A stretch of 64,000 nucleotides of DNA from Phorcus lineatus (GCA_921293015.1 OV121090.1:2418001-2482000); one strand, 5' to 3'. Counted from the stretch's first letter, positions 1 to 14,900 are shown. Numbers and translations are program-made. Notes: generated by a model not told the origin, from the letters alone.

Positions 1-965
1 GTAGAGTTGGATTATTACTCATGATAAATGATTTCATAACCTAAGCAAGAAGTCCTCCTAAACAAACAAGTCATTTACAAAGTTAGGGCGCCCCATTCCT
101 CATCAATAACACTAAATAATGAGCCGTATAGTATAGCCATAACCCAGTTAAACGAGGAAATTAATTTAATTTAACAAACCTTTGTTTCGCTTTCATGATT
201 GCCCATTCAAAAATTCCATAATATCTTTAAGTCAATCTTCAAATTAACGTCAACTCCAAACAAATTTGAAAGATTTTCCACTATTGAGAAGACAATTAAT
301 TAATGAATAGTTCATTCTTGATCCAGGGAATTCTTGTATTGTTCCTATCATTGAATTCAAATACAGTATTATATCATTCAGTAAACTGATCTTTGAGACA
401 AATTTATTTTCTGAGTAGTACATCATGATGTATTATCCCAACAATACTACTGTGTTTAACTTATATCTCAGGAAAGACAAACAAAAGACAAACTCAACGT
501 GGATTATGAAATAATGATTGTTTATGTTTATCATTTCAATCCATTCCTTGAGAAGCATCCAGTAGATCTTCATCTAAGTTGGCTCCATAAATAATTTATC
601 TTTACCATGATACTAAATAACAATAGTTCTTAAATGGCAGTAGGATTGCTCAGAAGGTGACAAGTACCGGTAATCTGAAATTATTCAAATATCCATTAAC
701 CTCTGACTTTATCAAACATGAATAAATAAATAGTAAGCTAGCAGGCAGTTCTTTACAGCAATTGTAAACATTTTGGTTTTCCTCAAAATAAAAAATAAGG
801 ATAAAAAGAAATAAATGAGTGGTACTATTCTTGATCCATAAAAATTTCAACTCAATGAACACTCAGTGATTTCTTTAAACAATGTGTCTTGTCTTGGTTG
901 TGTGATGATGTATAATGATTATTGAAGTTATTGCTATCTCTGTGTATGAGGGTTTGATCTGTTCA
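1..965. other. MVD 3' flank, no gene seen
   Basis: AT-rich sequence downstream of the minus-strand MVD stop codon. It should hold the MVD 3' UTR. A TTTATT at about 403-408 reads AATAAA on the minus strand and is a possible polyadenylation signal. The short open frames here have no recognisable content. Confidence 0.5.
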
Positions 966-3900
966 TCAAGATTCTAGATGTTTAGGAAGGCCTTCCTCAG
1001 TCAGCAAACACTCGCTAGGATCTTCTACAACCTGCGGCCCCGGACCAACCTGGGTGAGAATCAGGAGAATATATTAGTTAATAAACGTGTTAGTCGGTAG
1101 TTGTTTTCACAAATATATTAATCTCCATATTGATTTATTGAGCGCCCAATATCCACCATCAAGATGCTCAGTGGCTCTATGACAAAAGTAGATAAACACT
1201 AAATGCAGCAGTGAATAGATGTGATTTTAACACAGATTTGAAAGATTCCTTTGTTGTTCTGTTTCTTATTTCCTTTGGAAGAGAATCCCACACTTGAGGA
1301 CTGGCAAAGGTGAAGGCTTGGTCTGTGAGTTTGGAGATCTGACTAGGGTGAAAGTCAGAGGAGGATCTGAGATTTCGCTGGGATTAGCTGCTTAAGATAG
1401 TCTGGAAGTTAGCATTGTGAAGGCAGTCAGGACGAGAATCTTAAAGGAAATTCTTGCAGGGAATTCAATGTACTGGGATTAATGCTATGCGCAACTGTAA
1501 ATCTTTGTTTTATTACACCTACCCCCAGAGTTACCTTTATGGGGGGCTTTCTACTTTTGTTAAGGTTTAAACATGTTGTTTTTTTCAGTGTTGCTAAAGC
1601 TTTGATTGTGACCTTAATTTCAAAAGATATTTTTTGGCTTTAACCACATCTATTTATTTGAAGAAAAGAATACAATTTAAATGAAGTATAACTTCTACAA
1701 TTTATAACCATTCTAAAATGATAAACAGAGACACAGAGAGATAATTTATGTACTTGAAAAAGATTGATTCTCTGAATGAATTTTATGTTGATGGAATTAT
1801 TAAAGATGTGTTTCTGTACATCTAACCAGCCATCAATCTCACCTTGGTGTGTATGAGGTATTTGATGCTGTTTGGATTCTGAGGCATCTCGAAGTTGTTT
1901 ATGTGATCCTGAAAATTACAAAAGTTCTCTAAATTCATAAATTGCATATTTAAAAACATAAATTGGGACATAAAAAAACATCAAAATTTTATTGCCAAAA
2001 AAGCCATTTTGAAACACTCAAAAATGCTCTGTCCAATTTAAGATGTACAATTGTGCGAATCACGATTGAAAATGGTGTACTGTAAAAAAAAATCAAAGCA
2101 CATTCTAATTTCACCTCATTTCATAGCAATACTAAGTCATATTTCAATTCTATTTCTTTCCTGCATGAAAAGATGACAAAAACTCTGAATTTATTTTTTC
2201 AGATTGAAAACGGGAAATGTAAAAACAAATGAATATCACATATTTACTTGAGACATTCTAGCTGTCTCGAGATTCTAACCAATTCATAATTCCCATCATA
2301 CACCCACCTCCACTGAAGTTGGTTCCACAGGCAGTCCTCGAACTTCTAGGTCTGTGTTGTTCTCGCTGCAGGGGAAGTAGTACTTGACAAGGGAGACAAC
2401 TCTTGGTACGTCTTCCTCCAGCAAATACAGGCAAGCATTTGGACCAGCATCAAATGTGTAAGCAACCTGAAAATAACAATGTCTAAATTTCGAATTGCCA
2501 AACAAGCCTTATCCATTATTATTTTGAAAAACTCAAACAATTGCATATTTTAAAATAATTCACATTCATGACTTTGATGACGTTCTTCATGATAACACTG
2601 ATATGAAACATTCCCTCTGTTGATAGGTTTTTGTAGATTTTGTTCAATTTTATGGTTGTTTAATGCACAATATTACATTTGATGTGAACCTACTTTATGA
2701 CGCTCATACATTTATAACCTGTTCTTCCTCCACCCTTACTGAGATGAAAGAACAAATCCTCAGTAAGGTTACTTATCAACCAGTGTTTAGAGTTAAAGCA
2801 ATGCAACGTGCATTATATCATTATATCATTATACCTCAAAGGAAAGGCTAAGCTCACCTTAGTCTGGCCACACTGCTTGTTGAAGGCGTGTACAAGTCTG
2901 ACGATCTGTCGCGACGTGTCCGTCATGTAGGAGATCGGAGGGAAGGTGTCGAGACAGACCGCATGGAACTGGTTACTCTCCTAGCGAAAATCAAGATTTC
3001 ATTGTTAACTCTATCTTATCACTGAAACTAGATCAATAGATCAGTAAGCAGAGAAAATGTTTGGTCATATTCCTGGGACTGATAATATGCCTATCAATGA
3101 TGATTTATCAAAAAATATTATTTTTATAAAACACAAATACACCAGGTAGGAAGACTGTGAATAGCGCATCAAGGACCAATCCCAGAGGAAAAGAAAGTAT
3201 CTGGGAAATTTAACCCTTTTGAAATACTTAACTTTCTATAATAAAAGTTTACACACAATGTATGACAACATATTTGAAAACATACCCTGAATAGAGTTGT
3301 GACAATACAGACATTTCACGATACCACAAGGACTAAAATGTCTCATCACAACTGATACTCTACATGTCACTATGCCCTTTTTTCAGGGATTTTCAGTGAG
3401 AATTACATTTGATAAAACACCTTTACTTTTGGTTCAAATTAAACAATTTTTAAAGACAATGATACATATATGGCACAGAGAGTGTATTGCAATATGTAAA
3501 TCATAAGATAAGTATAAAAATATTCGATATTATGATATATCATCACAAGTCTTATCCCAAAAAATTACTGAAAGGCAATGACAGATTATGCCTAACATTA
3601 CAGTTAACAACTATAGCTATACAGCCATATATATACACAGCTTTATTTCACCCAGAATGCACATTCACTGACCTTCATGGTGATCTCAGCGAAGGTGGAG
3701 AAGTCTTTGTTGTGTATGGCGTCCACCATGTTGTTGACGGTATCAGGGACGATCTCAACCCGCTTCTCCAGGAGTTGACTCGTCTTAACACTGCTCTGCA
3801 TACCCTGTGTGGAGCTTGTGTGTTTCTTCTGATCGCTCACCTACACCAATATAATATAGATATATATTGACTCATTATATAACCCCAGCTCCAGAGTCGA

Positions 3901-6598
3901 GACTGTGAACAGCGACTCTGCAATGTCACAAATATATCCGGTGCCATTTCTTAAGTGAATAAGTTCAATTATCATCCAAAACTGTGTTTCACAGGAGATA
4001 TCGCTTGTGGAAGATCAAGCGATATCTCCTAGGAGATATCATTTTGAGAGTAGATTTTGAACAATGCCCTATTACAGTCAAGTTCATGACATCACAATTG
4101 TTTTACATCATCAGGTAATGACATCACAATGCTATGACATCATAAATATGATGATGTCACAATGCCATGACATCACTCCACTGAGAGTCTTAGAGTAGTG
4201 CAGTGTTCATAAATACACATTTTTCACGGAATAAAAATGAAAAATGATTTTTGATGATAAATAGAATCTCACCCTCGTGTCTTCTGATATCAAATATATC
4301 AACACTCGTTGATAAAAGTAAAATATCCTCAGCAAGCCTCGGATATTTGTAACTTTTATCAACTCTTGTTGACACTTGGAGAAGACACTTGGGTGAGATT
4401 CTCTATATATGGGGAGATTGACGTTGCACTTAATATTGCCTAATTCTAACTTGCAAGATTTCATTTTGTAAGGAATCTGTTGAAGTGTAAGTATATAAAG
4501 GCTAATGATGATCACAAAAACAAATTCTTACATGAAATTATTCTTCAAAGGCCTTTAAAAGTTGGTGGAGTATTACAAAAGAAATCTAATAGAAGACAAA
4601 TTATGAATTTCTTTAATTCACATTAATTTCTTCTTACCCTTTCTCCATGCGGAGTGATCTAAAGAAGGGGTAAGAAGAAGTCCCTTATGAAAAACAAATA
4701 AACAAGATGTCAAGTATAGGATCTGTCTATTAACATTTTGTGAGGATTTACATTTCTATTCACCTACCACTAGAATGAGAATCCTGAGTTGGGGCCAGTG
4801 AGTGTGAGGAACTATTTGTTTTGCGAGGGAATCCTTGCCAGTATCGTCTTGTCCCATTTCCCACAGCACGAAACCTCCGTACACGCTCCGACAAGCACTG
4901 CCCGACCCCTGTCTGTATACTTCATAGAGTTATTCCCAAACATCAGTGTGTTATGACTTATAGCATACAAGTGTGAGATAATGTAGTACCATGGGAGTTA
5001 GACACAATTTGCCACAAGTTTCATAAAAGTCATTCATCAGTGCCACATATGTGGAAAGCCTTGTCTTATTATTACATTGTGGATGCCATTAAAATATATA
5101 TCTGATTATAATATTTTCTTTAGTTGCAAAACAATTTAATATACAGCTTTTTTAACATCCATCTGATACAAAAAATATAAAGAGGAATCTCACCCTTCCA
5201 CAATTAACTCCCAAACCAATTTCACACATGGCATAGTCATGAAAACATCATTAGGTGAAGAATAATTAAATAAACCATTATATACCTTGCAATGTCAGAT
5301 ATTTCCCCTTTGACCCCAAACAACTTTGTCAACGAGTATACTGAAAGCAAAATGTTTCATATAATGGAGTTGTTTTATTGTTCAATTATTCAAATAAATT
5401 TACTGTTGTATCTAAATGACCTATCAAATCTTATTTAATAAAGTTTTCAAGAATTTTAAAGATTGTCAGAATCTTATTAGGATATTTCTTATTTCTGTAG
5501 TTTTATACCTTTCTATCACCTTTTAAGAGGCATTAGTGAATTACTTATAAAAACTTGTTTTCAGGAGTGTGATCCTTCGATGTAGTTCCAACACAGCTAT
5601 AATGCAAATCAAAGAGAACATAACATCTAGGTGCATATGAAAATTCATACAAAGAGATATGTTCACACAATTTTACGGGTGGACGGCTCAGTTCTCTCAC
5701 CTAAACAAGCGTACCCAGCTGCAGATGAGGCCAGACCAGCAGCTGTGGGGAAGTTGTTTTCAGAGCAGATGTGCACGTGAGATGATAAACATTCATCTGG
5801 TGATGTGCCCGACGATCTCTTTCGCGTCCGCCTTCGAACTGGTGGAAAATTATTTAATTTTAAAAACTAAAATTCAGATCATCATATGCATATTTTATCA
5901 AAAAGATATTCCCCTTTAGGTTTCTTGTTTCATTCACAATCTTAAAGATATTAGTTATTAGAGTTATTTTCATTTATATGAACATCCTACATAAATTCAT
6001 TCTTCTATAATTGATGAAAGAAAGTGTAGTAGCGAGCAAAGATCAATTACCCCTGCTTCCAACATAGGTCAGAGAATCAAGTTTGGTGTAATATCATGAA
6101 AAGTTTGGGAATTATGTTCCTAACAGTATGTCATGTTGTCACTGTTTTAGATTTAGTCATGTTTCCATGGACACAGAAAAGATATAACTGAAAGGTGGAG
6201 TATACATATTTTAAAATGTACAACATAATAGCAAGTGCATATTTAAGACCATATATGGTATGGTACAGTAATAAAATAAACTTGTTACCTTTAATTCATA
6301 CTTCATAATTTCTGTTAATCAGTACAACCAACAAGCATTAAAAAGTGTTAACTTTACATCTTAATTCTTACTTTCTTTCAAAACATTCTGTATCCTCGGA
6401 GTATCCACTGTCTGTTCCCTGGGAATACAAATTTGTTGGAAATTCTTTTCATTTCCTTCAAATCAATTTTAACTTCAAATTGAAAAGATGTACAATAAAG
6501 AAATTTTGGAAATTCACATTTAGGGATATAACATCAAAGTCTTTCTTTAGTATTAAAGGCCTTCTTGATAAAAGTACTACAATGCTAATAATCATACA

Positions 6599-6630
<32 letters not shown>

Positions 6631-8719
6631 TATTAAAATCGTACAATACACAATTGTAGTTCTTTGAGGGTTACTTGAACTCATGAAAATATGTCAAGAC
6701 AAAAAATAGTTTTAAAAAAGTTCAAATTCATGACAACACAATGTTATTTTCAATTTCTCGATGAAATTATCTGAATGAAAATCACTAAACTGTATTAGTG
6801 TAGTAGTGTAAGAACTATCCCTCCATTTTTTCAGTGCTAGACAAATAAAAATAAAACTTGCTTTCTTGAAGATTTTTCTGACTCATGCAATATTTAACCA
6901 ATCTCATGTTTATTTGAAATCAAATACTTATCACATTAAATAAAATTTTAATTACAATGAAATTTATTATGTGAATTGAAAAAGGTTTTAAACAGCTTAC
7001 CATCATAATATAACCTTTTCATTTTAAGTGTCTGTTTTTCATTCAAATTATTTTGTGTGCGCTTTGATGAATTGCTTTGTGTTAGAAATATTTGTGTATT
7101 TTTTACCATTTATTTATTTTTGAAAATGTTTATTGATATGATCTACTTTAATTGTCTAGATCTGTGAGACGATTGAAAAATTGAAAACATACTTTCCATT
7201 CAGCCAAATGCGGTCTTCCTTGAATGTTTTGCTTGTGGAAACTGTTGTTTTTGCTCTCAACTGTTAAGGATACAAGAAAAAACCAATGAGAATATGTAAG
7301 ATCAAAAAGGTTCATAATTATCTGTAAACATTTTAAATACATTCTCTAAGCAAAATAGAATGAGTCAACATTCAATATCTTCTGTACCTCATGTATAGAA
7401 TTAACATCTGAATTACAATGTGCAAATATAATGTTACAAAACACTAACACGTCATTGATACATTAAAGGGGAAGTAGCATGTTTTTTTTGAAAAAAAAAT
7501 TTCTTAAATTTTTCCCTCAAGACATTAGTTTATGCCACATGTGTTATCTTCAGGCCATTCGGGGGTAAAAAATTGCATTACTGAACCCGATCGTCTGTAG
7601 GCGTGAAAGAATTTATCAAGTATACAAGCAAAATCCACTGGTAGCCATTTTTGTGTGAACACTCACAAATCACTTGAGATAGAGAAATAGATTCACATAG
7701 CTTAACTGAACAGGGTGCGTTCACTGCTTCTTTTGATTAAAAAAGATCGTCTTGCAATTGGTAATATTTATTTTTGATTTTGTGAGAGAAGTTTGTGAGA
7801 GAAAATATTTTCTACTGCCCTTTAACACAAAATATCTATTAATGAGTAATGACAAACAAAAGTTGAATAATGAAATCAATCATAACTAATATTTTATTAA
7901 TTAAACAAACGATATAATTTAATTATATACGCAATATACGGTTCTACCTTTCAGAAAGTGTCAGATTTCAATAAAAACAAATCAAACATAACTAATATCT
8001 TATTAATTAAACCAGCAGATGTTGATTGTTCTCACCTCCTCCTGTCCAAGAGTGGCACTGAGAGATGAGTTGATTGGAAGAATAAGATTTTCATCTCGCT
8101 TACCCCCTGTCAACAGAGATCAGTGTGGCCTCATGATGTTGGCAATCAATTTTGATTTTAATTTATTTTTTAATTTTAACTTAACCCCCCTCAGTATCTC
8201 AGCTGATTTTTTCCCCTTAATATATCTAAGGATACATTATTAATACTGAATTATTATCTATATTTCAATATTTTTAGAATGAACTTTCAACTGTTTACTG
8301 TAATTCTATAAACTCAAATTTACAACTTAAATAACTAGGTGTGATTGAAACATTCAAACTCATTTAAAATTTTGATCTATTATAAGTGTGGTCACAAACA
8401 ATAAATCATGTATTCATATTAACTTTATGTTTTGATTAAACTAATACCTATTTTTCTTAACTATCTTTACAAATTGAATCATGTATTCATATTTGTCTTT
8501 TAACTTATTTGTAAACATGAGATATCAGTTATGTGAAAAGGAAAGAAATTTTCATCAATAATCATGATTCATGTAGATTTTTAAAACTTCTCAAGTATCC
8601 ACAGAAAAAATCTTGATTGAAGCAAATATAGGCTACACGTCAATGATGGAAGTCAATGGGAACTCACAATATTTGATGACAGCTATGTTGACCGGCGCAG
8701 TACAGGTGACAGTTTTCAT
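966..8719 (-). CDS. MVD: Diphosphomevalonate decarboxylase (12 exons)
   Basis: ATP-dependent decarboxylation of mevalonate diphosphate to isopentenyl diphosphate, the last step of the mevalonate pathway, normally cytosolic or peroxisomal. Exons in transcript order: 8719-8668, 8106-8036, 7260-7193, 6418-6372, 5838-5701, 5340-5286, 4912-4768, 3840-3673, 2980-2858, 2466-2308, 1908-1843, 1049-966. All junctions are GT-AG and keep frame, giving 391 aa (human about 400). Visible motifs: start [21 protein letters not shown]-kinase ATP loop [15 protein letters not shown] (about 107-121); GSGSACRS (146-153); [10 protein letters not shown] (about 257-266); [11 protein letters not shown], whose Asp (about 295) matches the catalytic Asp302 of the yeast enzyme. 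The C-terminus [11 protein letters not shown] matches the family end. Start chosen as the first ATG before TVTCTAPVN. Introns contain a TTAA element and a cluster of TGACATCA motifs. Confidence 0.96.
4087..4175. repeat. Cluster of TGACATCA motifs in MVD intron 7
   Basis: Five copies of TGACATCA (one inverted as TGATGTCA) lie within about 90 bp, starting near 4087, 4119, 4135, 4152 and 4168. The motif is one base off the CRE palindrome TGACGTCA. It may be only a degenerate short repeat. A separate small hairpin with 15-bp arms (AGGAGATATCGCTTG) lies just upstream at about 3993-4030. Confidence 0.5.
7463..7825. mobile_element. TTAA-flanked MITE in MVD intron 2
   Basis: About 363 bp bounded by TTAA at both ends, with imperfect terminal inverted repeats: AGGGGAAGTAG on the left, AGGGCAGTAG read inward from the right. 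No coding capacity. TTAA duplications are typical of piggyBac-type insertion. Confidence 0.55.
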
Positions 8720-8935
8720 TTTGATGTATCCTACGTCTGGACGAGATCTTGAATGAAATCGTTACCTTATCTTGTCGTTACCAGCCGATGTTTGTAGTTT
8801 AAATCCCATACATGAGGTGATCACATTGCGTTTTGCCATTGGTTTATAATGAACACACGATGGGAGTTACCTGCCCCTGCTGGGCAGAAGGATTTTGACC
8901 AATCGAAAAATAACAGTTTGTGCGGTATTCGCAAA
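8720..8935. promoter_or_regulatory. Bidirectional MVD/METTL17 promoter
   Basis: The 216 bp between the divergent start codons must hold both 5' UTRs and promoters unless there are distant upstream exons. Visible elements are an inverted CCAAT box (ATTGG, 8838-8842) and a direct CCAAT box (8899-8903). No TATA box is placed convincingly. The sequence is less AT-rich than the neighbouring introns. Confidence 0.6.
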
Positions 8936-11900
8936 ATGGCGGCTTCCATCACCATCAAAACAAAAGCATGCTGTTTATGTCGAATCACATCGATAGCTTT
9001 CAGACGTAGTTCTAATAGTCATATTTTAAAGGTAAATAGCTTAGCGCGAAAATGGATATCATTTCGTATTGGCCGATTGACTGTCACAGATTGCATTACT
9101 ATGAATCTTAGTTTTCTCTGTTATCATCCAGTGAATAGAGCAGTCTAATATAGTACTGTCTTTTATTGGTTGGAGGCCCATAGGCCTCCAACCATCTTAA
9201 CAGCTGATATGTCTCTCTATATTACACTTGGAATTTTCAAAGGAACTTTCAACCAATCATACTTAGCCTCTTTGTATTTCGGCAATATCGTAAACCAATG
9301 AACACATCTGTATTAAATTTAGAACCACGTGACCATGTGGGTATTCTGAAATAAATGGCAACCTTTGATACGAATAACGATTGTTTATGCAAATCTCAAA
9401 GTGAAGGGCAATCAAATGTGTTTAAGAGTCAAAAAGGCAGTACAATTCTTCATGAATGCACGTGGACTAAATAAGACACATATAGATTTCTCATGAAAGG
9501 TCAGAAACATCTATTCCATTTTAGTAAAAAAAACCCTTCCTTTACAACGGTACACGCGAGAAACAAGCAGCTACAAGTCGATAAGTAGAGAATGTGAAAA
9601 GGCGAGTCAACTAGTGTGATATCACTAAGTGACGGAGATAGAGGTAGTGAAATATGCTTCAGACAATACTTCAATACATCTTGTCCTGGCAATCCTTGAG
9701 AGTTTAGAAACAATTGATTTATAACTGATGCATGTGGACATATTAATTTGCAAAACCATCGAACATCTTGAGCGGTGCTGGACGCTATCAATTGTGACCT
9801 ATATCCTAAAAATAGACCCCTTTCGCCTTTCTCCAATGAACAAATGATTATATAACCTTTTCTGAATAGAGGATAGCATGTAGGTCTTTTGTTCTTTGCC
9901 AATCCTTTCCTATTTGTACCCTATTATTTCGCAGTATTTCCTAGCCTAATTAGGTTGCCTCCAACTTTGCCTTTTTAAAGGCTTTTCTTGTTTCTACTTG
10001 AGTCGTTAATGTTTTGGAAAATGTGCTGATATTTTCAGGCTTGAAAGTTATTTTGCCTGTAGCAGTTTGGAGCGGATCTGTGATATATTTACAAGGAAAT
10101 TGCACACATTTATTGAAAAAGTAAAAGTTGTGAAGCATCATTGGTGTTTGATACATCTCCTTGGGCTACCAGTGTATATTTTTGTTTCATTATGTACATA
10201 GTTTTAAAATTGTTATGCCTTATTTTTAAATTTCTCTTAAACAAATGACAACCCTGCTGTGAACTGACCTTTTTGATAGCTTTCTACACATTTGTAAAAG
10301 AATGAGATATATATAATTTTTTAGATGATTGAGATAAATTTTGTCTTTCAGAGATGCCACGGAACAGCCTTAGTTCCTGGAGAAACAGAAATAGATCCAG
10401 CTGCTCTTGAAGCTATGGAGAATCGTGGGGTCAGCTTCAAAGGTCACCCAGGCATCATGACACTCAAGTCTGTCAGTCTACCAGACCGGCTGGAGAGAGC
10501 TATGGATACACTCATAGAAAGTTGGTGTATTCATAATATCATTGATTTCCTTCAAATTGGCTTTAACGTTTATGTTTTTATTGTTGAAATGTAATGTTTG
10601 GTAGAGACAAAACAGTGAATGATCTTTTCAGTTCATGCTTTCTAAATCCTTCAAAAGGTAGGCAATGTTCAAATATAGATGTTCTTCCCTTTTATTTAAA
10701 CTTACAACATCATGACCAGTCAGAATATAACATGAACACAGAGCGAGACTGACGCTAACGACCTGTGTCACATGACTGGTCACATGATTACACCTTTGTA
10801 ATGCACACAGAGTTCCCAGTCTCCAACTTGAAGAAGAAAAGTGACGAGCTCATCAACTACCTCCACTCTCGACACACACCGCTAGAAGACAGCGAACTCA
10901 AGAAGACAGCCAGACAACTCTACAACAATATAGTGGAAAAAGGTAGTTCAAATATTTCTCTTGATAAATACCAAAATTTCAGTCCAATAGTGAAAGCTTG
11001 TTCTGTTGACCACCCAGAGCACTGATAAGAGGTCTCATATTTTTATTTATTCATTTTCCTCGAACAATCTATGATCAGAGATAGGAGAAGGTAGGGGCCA
11101 TTGGCCATTTTGCACATTGGATGAAGAAATGGCCTGTTCAAATTAGAAACTTTACCATTTATACTAAGGGGAATGGCCCATTCAAAATTTTGAAAATGAC
11201 TAAAAGCCCTAAAAATGGCCAATTGCCAAAGGTGTCTTTACCAATCCCTGTGTGATGATATTAAACTTATAAATCATATGTATTTCTGTTAAAAAATCAA
11301 TGTCCAATTATCTTTGAAGACCACTAAGCAGATATTTTTATAATTTCTACATTCTTTTTTTGTGTCTTCTGATTTCTTATTTTATCATCATCATTTTTTA
11401 AATTTGGTGCCTTTACCAAAAGGACTACATATTAATACAGGATGTGGATGATCAAGATGTAGTATTTCAGGTATTGACTCTTGTCGTCTTCAGAAAACCT
11501 GGACTTCTCAAGGATGGATGAAGAGGAGAAGGAGAAGCAGGAGAAGAACGTAGAGACGAAGGTGATGAAGAAACTGCAGTTCAGCATGTACCACTGGAAA
11601 GCAATCAAGTCAGTATCTAGTAGGGAATTTTGTGATACATCAAATGTTTTTAGCAATTGAGAAAAGTATGTCATTGATTATCATTACATAGGAAAAGAGG
11701 TTCCGGAATGTAATTGTAGCGGTGTAATGACAAATAGGGTTAGTGTTCCTATAATGGGGTCAATAAAAGATTTGCACCAAGTTTACATAGGTTCAGCTGG
11801 TTAGAATAAGCAACCAGCCCTTTTCATTCCTTGGCAGGCCCTAAATTGTGCAGATTTTAATCTATTTAAAAAGTCATGCATTTACAACCCTTTATCAAGC

Positions 11901-14900
11901 AGCTCTCAATGAACTAATGTCAGGAAGCTATTTCCAACACTGTATTTTTAAGGCATTTGATCAAATATGAAAAATCATGGAAATGATTTATACACAATTT
12001 GAAGACTCTACAATTAAGATCAGAAGAGCTTATATCGAAGTAATAAATAAGCCATAATGTAATAGCGCAAAAAAATATTTTTGTCAATTTTTGGGGAAAA
12101 TAAAAAAAACATGAAGTTACCAGCCCAGCCCAAAAGTGATAAGGTTGATAGGTTGTCAGACGAGAATTATTTCATACACTACTCACAGGATGACCACTAA
12201 CATGTGTATATGAATGTTCGCTTCAGTTACGATGCTAAGACTGCGCTGACATATCTCCATGGACACATGGCTCAGAACTACGCTATCTTGTTGCAGTGTT
12301 TGACTGAGGTGAGTTTTTGTAACTGTCACTCGCTCTAAATGAGGTAATATCAAGTATTTTGATAGATTCATGTTATCATATGTTTGCATCATCAGTTGAA
12401 ATGTTCTGCTGCAGATATCACGGAGAGAACCAGACTACCAGCCTCGGGCGATCTATGATCTCGGGTCGGGACTCGGGTCTTCAGTGTGGTATGTAAAGTC
12501 ATCCTCGAGTCTAAATGTCAGAGCTTAAATAAGTTCCTTTCTTAGACTTAGTTAATAAATCAGGAGATCCAAAATGGTGCACTTGGAATGGAGCATTTTT
12601 CCAATGATTTCCCTGGAGTTGAAGCAGATCAATCATAGCTCATTCTAGAAAATATGTCAAATACAGACAATCTGTATTCATAAAATATTATCAGGTGCTG
12701 TTACAATGGAGAGCAAAGCCAAGCTGACATATATCGAAGGGTAAAAGTAATTATACATTACGTCTATGCTTTACTTGTTTATACATCGATATCAATGTGG
12801 TGTCTACTTTTCATAATTACAATCAACATTGAATACACAGTTATGATTTTATCTAGATGATATTTTGTGAAAGGTTATTTTTTAAATGACACATTATATT
12901 TCGATCACCTAGGGCAGGCAGCAATATGTATTCTTGTCAATGTTATTTCTTTAACAAAATTATTTTTTCAAAATTTCCTCTGTGAGCCAGGGCTGGGAAC
13001 AAGTTGTGGGGGACTGGTGTGTTTGAGTTCTACTGTGTGGACACGTCAAGGGACATGAACACGGTCGCCAGACTCCTGCTGCAGGGTGGGTAACCAACCA
13101 GTCAGACAAATGTCATAAGTTCTTAATCTTATGAGGAAAAAGAAATCTGCAAGCAACCAATGAGAAATCCTCAAAAAAGTGTTGTCGAGGTGGAGTTGCA
13201 GTGATGAAAGGATCTTGTTGGAACGCAATCACCTTCACTGCTATGGTGTTAGATTGTAGAAGAAAACTTCATCTTTTATTGTTAGGTATTTTCAATCGAC
13301 TTTGTTTCCTTCTTTTTGGCTTCAATGATTCTCATCATCACACCTCCAGCTATCTGGACTGCAAGGTTCATCCAGTGCATGGTGATTGTGGTGAAAATGC
13401 ATGGCGATGCAAGAACAAAAACATAACTCTCTCCTGTATAACAAACATCTCCCACAAAAGTAAGATTGAAAGTAATCCTGATAAATCCCCTGGTGCTGAT
13501 TGTCTCTAAAACTCAGGGTTCCACTTTGATAGCAGAGACATTTGTCAGATAAATTCCTTGATGCATCATCTGTGAATAGTAATGAAAACTGAAGTTTCAC
13601 TTTTCTGTCTAGACGGGGAGGAACAGAAGAAGATGCAGATCCCTGGGGTCTACTTCCGCCAGTTTGCTCCGTCCCCACAACAGGTCAGTCTGCCAGGATC
13701 TGTCAGAGTGTGGACTCATTTGTACTTCCTCCTTCAAGTTGAACTAGCTAATTAGGCCAGTAGAAATCATGAAAAACCCGGACATTTTCGATAACAGACA
13801 AATTTTGTGTTTAAATGGTCCCTTTAGCAGTGCTGATGAACCATGAAAAACCCAACCAAAATCAACCATGGGCAACATGTATTTTTGGGGCGAAAACCTT
13901 AAAAAATAAGGGAAATTGGGAATTATTTATTTAAAAATATATGTATTGCAGGAAAAACTTTTGAATTGGCTAGAATGATAGATGGTGCAACATTACATGA
14001 TTCCCAAGTTCATTTCTGTTGTAGATTTAACGCCATGTCTGTTTTGGGGTGAAAAAGCATAAAAAATGAAAGAAAATTGGAATATTTTATGAGAAGTATT
14101 TATGTTGAAAAATAAAATGTTGTAGTGATTAGAATGATAGATCATGCAATAATACATACTTTTCAAGGTCATTTATGCTCATGGTTTAACATCATGTCTG
14201 TTTTTTGGTAAAAAACATGAAACATCAAAGAAAATTGGAACATTTATAAAACGTTTATTTATTGAATAAAACACTTATGTGGCAATTACAATTTAAGATC
14301 ATGCAACAGGACATACTTCTAAAGGCTATTATTACTATTGACTGAAGTTTCCAATTTCCAATGGTGCCAATTTTTTCCCCAAAAGTGTCTGTGTATCAAA
14401 TATATGGATACTTTTCACTAAATAGTTATGGTCTTGTTCATGACCAGAATATCATAGAAATGGTTGCCAATTATAGGGCATAGTTATGATTGAAGAGATA
14501 AAGGTAATAACATGTTGGTTTTAAAATTTTCATTAATTATTATTTTATCATTTTTCATAATTTTAGAACTCATTCAGCCTGGTTGTGTGTAACCACACTC
14601 TTTTGGAGCTTCCCTGTAGGCAAGATAGACTGGACAATGTTGCTGCTCTCTGGAAGATGACAGAAGACTTCCTGGTAATAGATACTGCCTCTCGAGGGGG
14701 CGGGGTTTACGATCAGCCTATTAAATACTGCCTCTCAAGGGGCGGGATTTAATGTATCTGTCTAAAACCAATCATCTATCGGGCATTGCTAAATTAATCA
14801 GTCTAAAACCCATTTGTTCTTTCATAGTTTTCTCTTAGTGTTCATTAATTCCTAAAGCAAGTACGAATATAAGTGACTTAGTTTGAATATTTATGGTTTG

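Noticed and set aside
3487..3870. Plus-strand open frame of 127 codons
   Set aside because: Antisense shadow of MVD exon 8 (3673-3840); no family resemblance of its own.
8849..8935. Upstream start (29 extra codons) for METTL17
   Set aside because: The ATG at 8849 is in frame, but it lies in the short promoter interval; the MAAS start at 8936 resembles the MAA start of the human protein. The longer start is not excluded.
13322..13678. Minus-strand 118-codon frame
   Set aside because: Overlaps METTL17 exon 8 and its introns in antisense; no recognisable domain.
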